Shown here: positions 61,117-64,000 of the stretch, one piece after another
How positions within the stretch are numbered: the stretch's first letter is position 1
How the letters are laid out: every line of letters starts with the position of its first letter
NCBI RefSeq assembly: GCF_003339585.1
Contig: NZ_QPKF01000001.1
Location: 620,001-684,000, forward strand
DNA from: Exiguobacterium sp. RIT594
GTDB lineage: Bacteria; Bacillota; Bacilli; Exiguobacteriales; Exiguobacteriaceae
Length of the DNA: 64,000 nt
Direction: 5' to 3'
Notes under the pieces: generated by a model
The model's input: only the letters and a program-made list of their open reading frames with translations
What the model was told of the DNA's origin: nothing
Databases searched by the model: none
Translations under genes and position numbers: made by a program

Positions 61117-62016
61117 ATGGAGGAGAACACAAGCAGAACGGAACGGAAACGGAAACAATCGTCATTTACACGTCTGAAAGACAAGCGACGGAAGGTGGCG
61201 GCATCATTTGATCGGATTGGTGCCCGCAAACCGATCCGGCGTCCACTGATCGTGTATGGATCGGTTCTTTTAAGTTTGCTGGTCTTATATACGGTGACGT
61301 TGTTTTTGACGACGGATTCCTTATCGCGGGGCGAAGCATTTAAAACGACGAAGCGGTATAAAACATTGCAAATCGATGCCCCGAACGGCACGATCAACTT
61401 TGTCCGGAGTACGGACGGAAACGTTCAATTGAAATTGGTCGATAGTGCGTCAAGTCAAAAACGATTAAAGATCGGGACGTCAGGAAATACATTGACGGTG
61501 ACAGGACGTGATGGGTTTACCGCACGACTCGGGAACCGTCCGAGTGAGAAGCCGGGTGATTTTTCGATTCAGGTCGGATTACCGAACTATATGAATCGTA
61601 TCGATGTCGACGCCGAGTCGATCAAAGGAATGGGTGTTTACGCCAAATCAATTAATCTGTCAGCCGAGACGATGGACTTAAATAAAATGGACGCCGATGA
61701 TATTGTGCTGACAGGTCAAGGCAATATCAAAGCATCGAATATGAATGCCGTCCATGCTGAAGTGACGGCAGAATCGGTCAGTTTATCGGAATACGGTGCA
61801 AAACTCGATTTGACCGTCTCAACGATTGATGGTCCGATTCGATTGAAACCAACGAAAGCAGCGGGAACGATTGCTGTAACGACAGAGGGAGACATTAAAG
61901 CTTCCGACCGGTATACGAAACAAAAAGACGAAGATGTCGCTTTATTCGAGTTATCCAAACAAGAAAAACCGGAAGTGACTGTCGAGAGTGAAGTCGGGCA
62001 GGTGACGCTCGAGTGA
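61117..62016 (+). CDS. DUF4097-like surface protein with one membrane helix
   Basis: A 299-residue protein: a highly basic N-terminus (about 40 residues, many Arg/Lys), one membrane helix (about 45-65, YGSVLLSLLVLYTVTLFL) and an extracellular repetitive beta domain typical of the DUF4097 adhesin-like fold (IDAPNGTINFVRS, IDVDAESIKG, INLSAETMDL, VSTIDGPIRL). Family members often sit beside LiaFSR-type or PspC genes, but none occurs here. Its role is unknown. The start ATG 61117 follows gatggaggtag. It overlaps the next gene by four bases, so the two are coupled. Confidence 0.75.
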   Translation: MEENTSRTERKRKQSSFTRLKDKRRKVAASFDRIGARKPIRRPLIVYGSVLLSLLVLYTVTLFLTTDSLSRGEAFKTTKRYKTLQIDAPNGTINFVRSTDGNVQLKLVDSASSQKRLKIGTSGNTLTVTGRDGFTARLGNRPSEKPGDFSIQVGLPNYMNRIDVDAESIKGMGVYAKSINLSAETMDLNKMDADDIVLTGQGNIKASNMNAVHAEVTAESVSLSEYGAKLDLTVSTIDGPIRLKPTKAAGTIAVTTEGDIKASDRYTKQKDEDVALFELSKQEKPEVTVESEVGQVTLE

Positions 62017-62924
62017 AATTCCAGTTTCGTATTGGTCTCCGGACGATCAAGACCGGAATCGCTGTAGCGATTGCCCTCAGCTTTTCCTGGTATGTCTTCG
62101 GGATCTATTCAGGTATGGGCGCCGTCGCTGCCATCGTTGCGATGCAACCGACGATTCACCGGTCGTTTAAAATCGTCTTCAATCGGATTTTAGGAACGAT
62201 TCTTGGATTAGTTTGTGGACTGGCGGTCGTCGCTACGCTTGGAGCAAATCCGTTGACGATTGGTCTCGCGGTCATCGTTTCGCTTGTCTTTAACTCGATG
62301 ATTGGACGGACCGACATGTCGACGTTTGCCGCTTTTGCGATCGTCCTGATGTTTGAGAGTCCGACAGCTGACTATGTCCATTACGCGTTGACGCGGTCAT
62401 TATTGACGGTCGTCGGTGTCTTATCCGCTGTCGCCGTCAACTATATCGTCTTCCCGCCGCACTACGAAGACCGCTTGTTGTTGTTCGTCAAAAAGACGAC
62501 CAAACAATTGATGGAGGACTGGCGGAGTCTGGTCAAAGACGATGCGAAATTACTGACGGTCCGTAAACAGGTCTTAAAACATGAGGAAATGATCATCATG
62601 CTGCAAGAAGATCAGAAATATCCACTGGTTGCCAGTGGTCAGAGTAAAGCATTCATTCAATTGAAACAGCTTGTAGATCTGGAAGATAAACTTCTATTGC
62701 TTCTCGAGAGTATCGCCAGTCATCGTGACTTGCCGATGTCAGACGAGCAGGAGAAGGTACTTGGACAAGAAATCGATTTTCTGCTCAGCCATCATTATGA
62801 TGTGATCTTTTCACATGACCGCGATCAGCCGATGTTCAGCTTTGACCAGGAAGTGAGTGAGGTCAAAGACATCATCAACGGACACTTGCTGGATTACCGG
62901 GAACAACTCGAAAAAATGAAATAA
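62013..62924 (+). CDS. ArAE-type membrane protein (aromatic acid exporter family, YqjA-like)
   Basis: A 303-residue protein: about six hydrophobic segments in residues 10-145, then a cytoplasmic helical domain. GLRTIKTGIAVAIALSFSWYVFGIYSGMGAVAAIVAMQPTIHRSF and AVNYIVFPPHYEDRL match the ArAE_1 (FUSC-related) family. The name comes from E. coli AaeB; substrates in Bacillota are not known. GTG 62013 overlaps the previous stop. The pairing with a DUF4097 protein suggests a joint envelope function, which is an inference only. Confidence 0.85.
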   Translation: MKFQFRIGLRTIKTGIAVAIALSFSWYVFGIYSGMGAVAAIVAMQPTIHRSFKIVFNRILGTILGLVCGLAVVATLGANPLTIGLAVIVSLVFNSMIGRTDMSTFAAFAIVLMFESPTADYVHYALTRSLLTVVGVLSAVAVNYIVFPPHYEDRLLLFVKKTTKQLMEDWRSLVKDDAKLLTVRKQVLKHEEMIIMLQEDQKYPLVASGQSKAFIQLKQLVDLEDKLLLLLESIASHRDLPMSDEQEKVLGQEIDFLLSHHYDVIFSHDRDQPMFSFDQEVSEVKDIINGHLLDYREQLEKMK

Positions 62925-62927
62925 AAA

Positions 62928-62982
62928 AACGTCGTCCTCGAGACCCTTTTTCAATCGAAAAAGAGTGAGGGCGACGTTTTGG
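62928..62982. terminator. Bidirectional terminator between the ArAE gene and rqcH
   Basis: Stem aaaacgtcg(t)cctc / gagggcgacgtttt, with an inner stem cctttttc / gaaaaaga, between convergent genes and flanked by A's and T's. Confidence 0.8.
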
Positions 62983-62983
62983 T

Positions 62984-64000
62984 TTAAGGTGTCCGCAATG
63001 ACTGGACGAGATCGGCGTCCGGTGTGACGTAAAGTGTCGTTTGATCCGTATAGATGACGAATCCCGGTTTGGCACCACTCGGCTTTTTGACATAACGGAG
63101 TTCTGTGAAATCGACCGGGACCTGACTCGATTCACGGGCTTTTGAATAGTAGGCAGCAACAATTGCTGCTTCTTTCAGGGTAGTCTCATCCGGCTGTTCA
63201 CTGCGAATGATGACGTGTGAACCGGGAATATCTTTTGTATGCAACCACGTCTCGGACCGACGTCCAAATTTAAAGGTCGCATAATCATTTTGTTTATTGT
63301 TTTTCCCGACGAAAAATGGAATACCGGTCGAAGATTGATACGCCTCGAGTTTCGGGACGAGCGGTTTCTTTTTCTTTTTACTGCGCTCCCGGACATAACC
63401 TTCTTCGACGAGCTCTTCCCGCATCTCCCGAATGTCTTCCGGGGAAGCGACATCGAGTTGTGCCAGCAAGGACTCAAAATAATTGATTTCGAGCTGATTT
63501 TTCTCAAGCTGCTTCGCTACTTCAATTTTAGCGGTCTTCAATTTGTTGTACCGTTTGTAATAGCGCTGGGCATTTTCATTCGGTGAAAAGCGGGGATCAA
63601 GGGCAATCGTAATTTCCTTGCCGTCTTCCTCATAATAATCGACGACGGTTGCTTCTTTCATCCCGCGTTCGAGCTGGTACAGGTAGGTCGTCAATAATTC
63701 CCCTTTATGTTTCAACTCGTCCATCTTTTCCGTGGCGGCGAGATCACGCTCGAGTTTCGTTCGTTTGAGAATGTTTTTATCGTATTCACTTTTGATGAAC
63801 CGTTCCAGGTCGGCAGCCTGCTGTTTGACGCGATCCCGATTCGATTTCTGGTGGAAAAATGCATCGAGGACGTCTCCGCTCGTTGCGAACGTCTTTTCTT
63901 CAACAATCTCTCCATGATGGAGCGCGACAGGCGAGAACCGTTCTTTTCCGTTTGCGAGACGCTGGAAATAATAAGGTCCTGTCAGTTCACCCAGTATGGA
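62984..64000 (-). CDS. rqcH: RqcH / NFACT (FbpA) protein, C-terminal part; start outside window
   Basis: About 338 residues of the C-terminal part of an NFACT protein. The frame stays open to the last base of the window (reading SILGELTGPYYFQRLANG there), so the gene continues to the right. The coiled-coil region (about 95-180 of this fragment) is followed by the NFACT-R domain with FKFGRRSETWLHTKDIPGSHVIIRS. RqcH binds stalled 50S subunits and adds C-terminal alanine tails that mark nascent chains for degradation. The position after the pyr genes matches B. subtilis yloA. YlmH, its partner in the same process, is at 39.8 kb. Confidence 0.93.
   Translation of the reverse strand, partial: SILGELTGPYYFQRLANGKERFSPVALHHGEIVEEKTFATSGDVLDAFFHQKSNRDRVKQQAADLERFIKSEYDKNILKRTKLERDLAATEKMDELKHKGELLTTYLYQLERGMKEATVVDYYEEDGKEITIALDPRFSPNENAQRYYKRYNKLKTAKIEVAKQLEKNQLEINYFESLLAQLDVASPEDIREMREELVEEGYVRERSKKKKKPLVPKLEAYQSSTGIPFFVGKNNKQNDYATFKFGRRSETWLHTKDIPGSHVIIRSEQPDETTLKEAAIVAAYYSKARESSQVPVDFTELRYVKKPSGAKPGFVIYTDQTTLYVTPDADLVQSLRTP

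Overview
The window is about 64 kb of chromosomal core from a low-to-mid G+C Bacillota of the order Bacillales. Gene content and order point to Exiguobacterium; this is an inference from synteny, as no database search was possible. The order follows the Bacillus subtilis ylaK-ylaL-ylaN-ftsW-pycA-cta-ylb-rpmF-bshC-dcw-ylm-divIVA-ileS-lspA-pyr-yloA(rqcH) segment closely. Missing from that order are the sporulation-linked genes (ylbJ, ylbO/gerR, spoVD, spoVE) and also mraZ, murE and murB. This is what a non-sporulating relative would show.

Layout. 1-2.7 kb: end of a PhoH-type ATPase, a YlaL-like protein, ylaN and ftsW. 2.7-7.6 kb: pyruvate carboxylase and a DNA photolyase. 7.7-16.2 kb: the aerobic terminal-oxidase block, with ctaA on the minus strand divergent from ctaBCDEF, then ctaG, a CtaM/DUF420 protein, a Sco copper chaperone and a small unknown protein. 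16.3-17.6 kb: two minus-strand genes (YugN-like, ATP-grasp). 17.7-25.4 kb: the ylb block (ylbF, ylbG, rsmD, coaD, ylbL, convergent tmcAL, ylbN, rpmF), then a PanE-type reductase, a DUF3397 membrane protein and bshC. 25.5-41.1 kb: the division and cell-wall (dcw) cluster from rsmH to ftsZ, then pgeF, the YggS-type gene, sepF, yggT, ylmH and divIVA. 41.1-45.6 kb: T-box-controlled ileS, lspA and an RluD-type pseudouridine synthase. 45.6-57.3 kb: the complete UMP operon pyrR-pyrP-pyrB-pyrC-carA-carB-pyrK-pyrD-pyrF-pyrE with PyrR-type RNA sites. 57.4-62.9 kb: a more variable stretch (GNAT, quinone reductase-like MDR, VOC protein, HxlR regulator, UPF0173 hydrolase, DUF4097 and ArAE membrane pair). 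62.98 kb to the end: C-terminal part of RqcH (NFACT/FbpA).

Regulation readable from sequence: sigma-A type promoters for ctaG, ylbN-rpmF, ileS (inside divIVA) and the pyr operon; an isoleucine T-box; three PyrR hairpins, of which the one before pyrP has no terminator and overlaps the pyrP ribosome binding site; a CRP/FNR-type palindrome and a cre-like site between ctaA and ctaB; and many intrinsic terminators. No tRNA, rRNA, insertion sequence, prophage, CRISPR array or toxin-antitoxin pair was seen. I did not find an undescribed multi-gene system. The most interesting signals are regulatory: the PyrR site before pyrP, the ctaA/ctaB intergenic region and the long hairpin between pbpB and murF.
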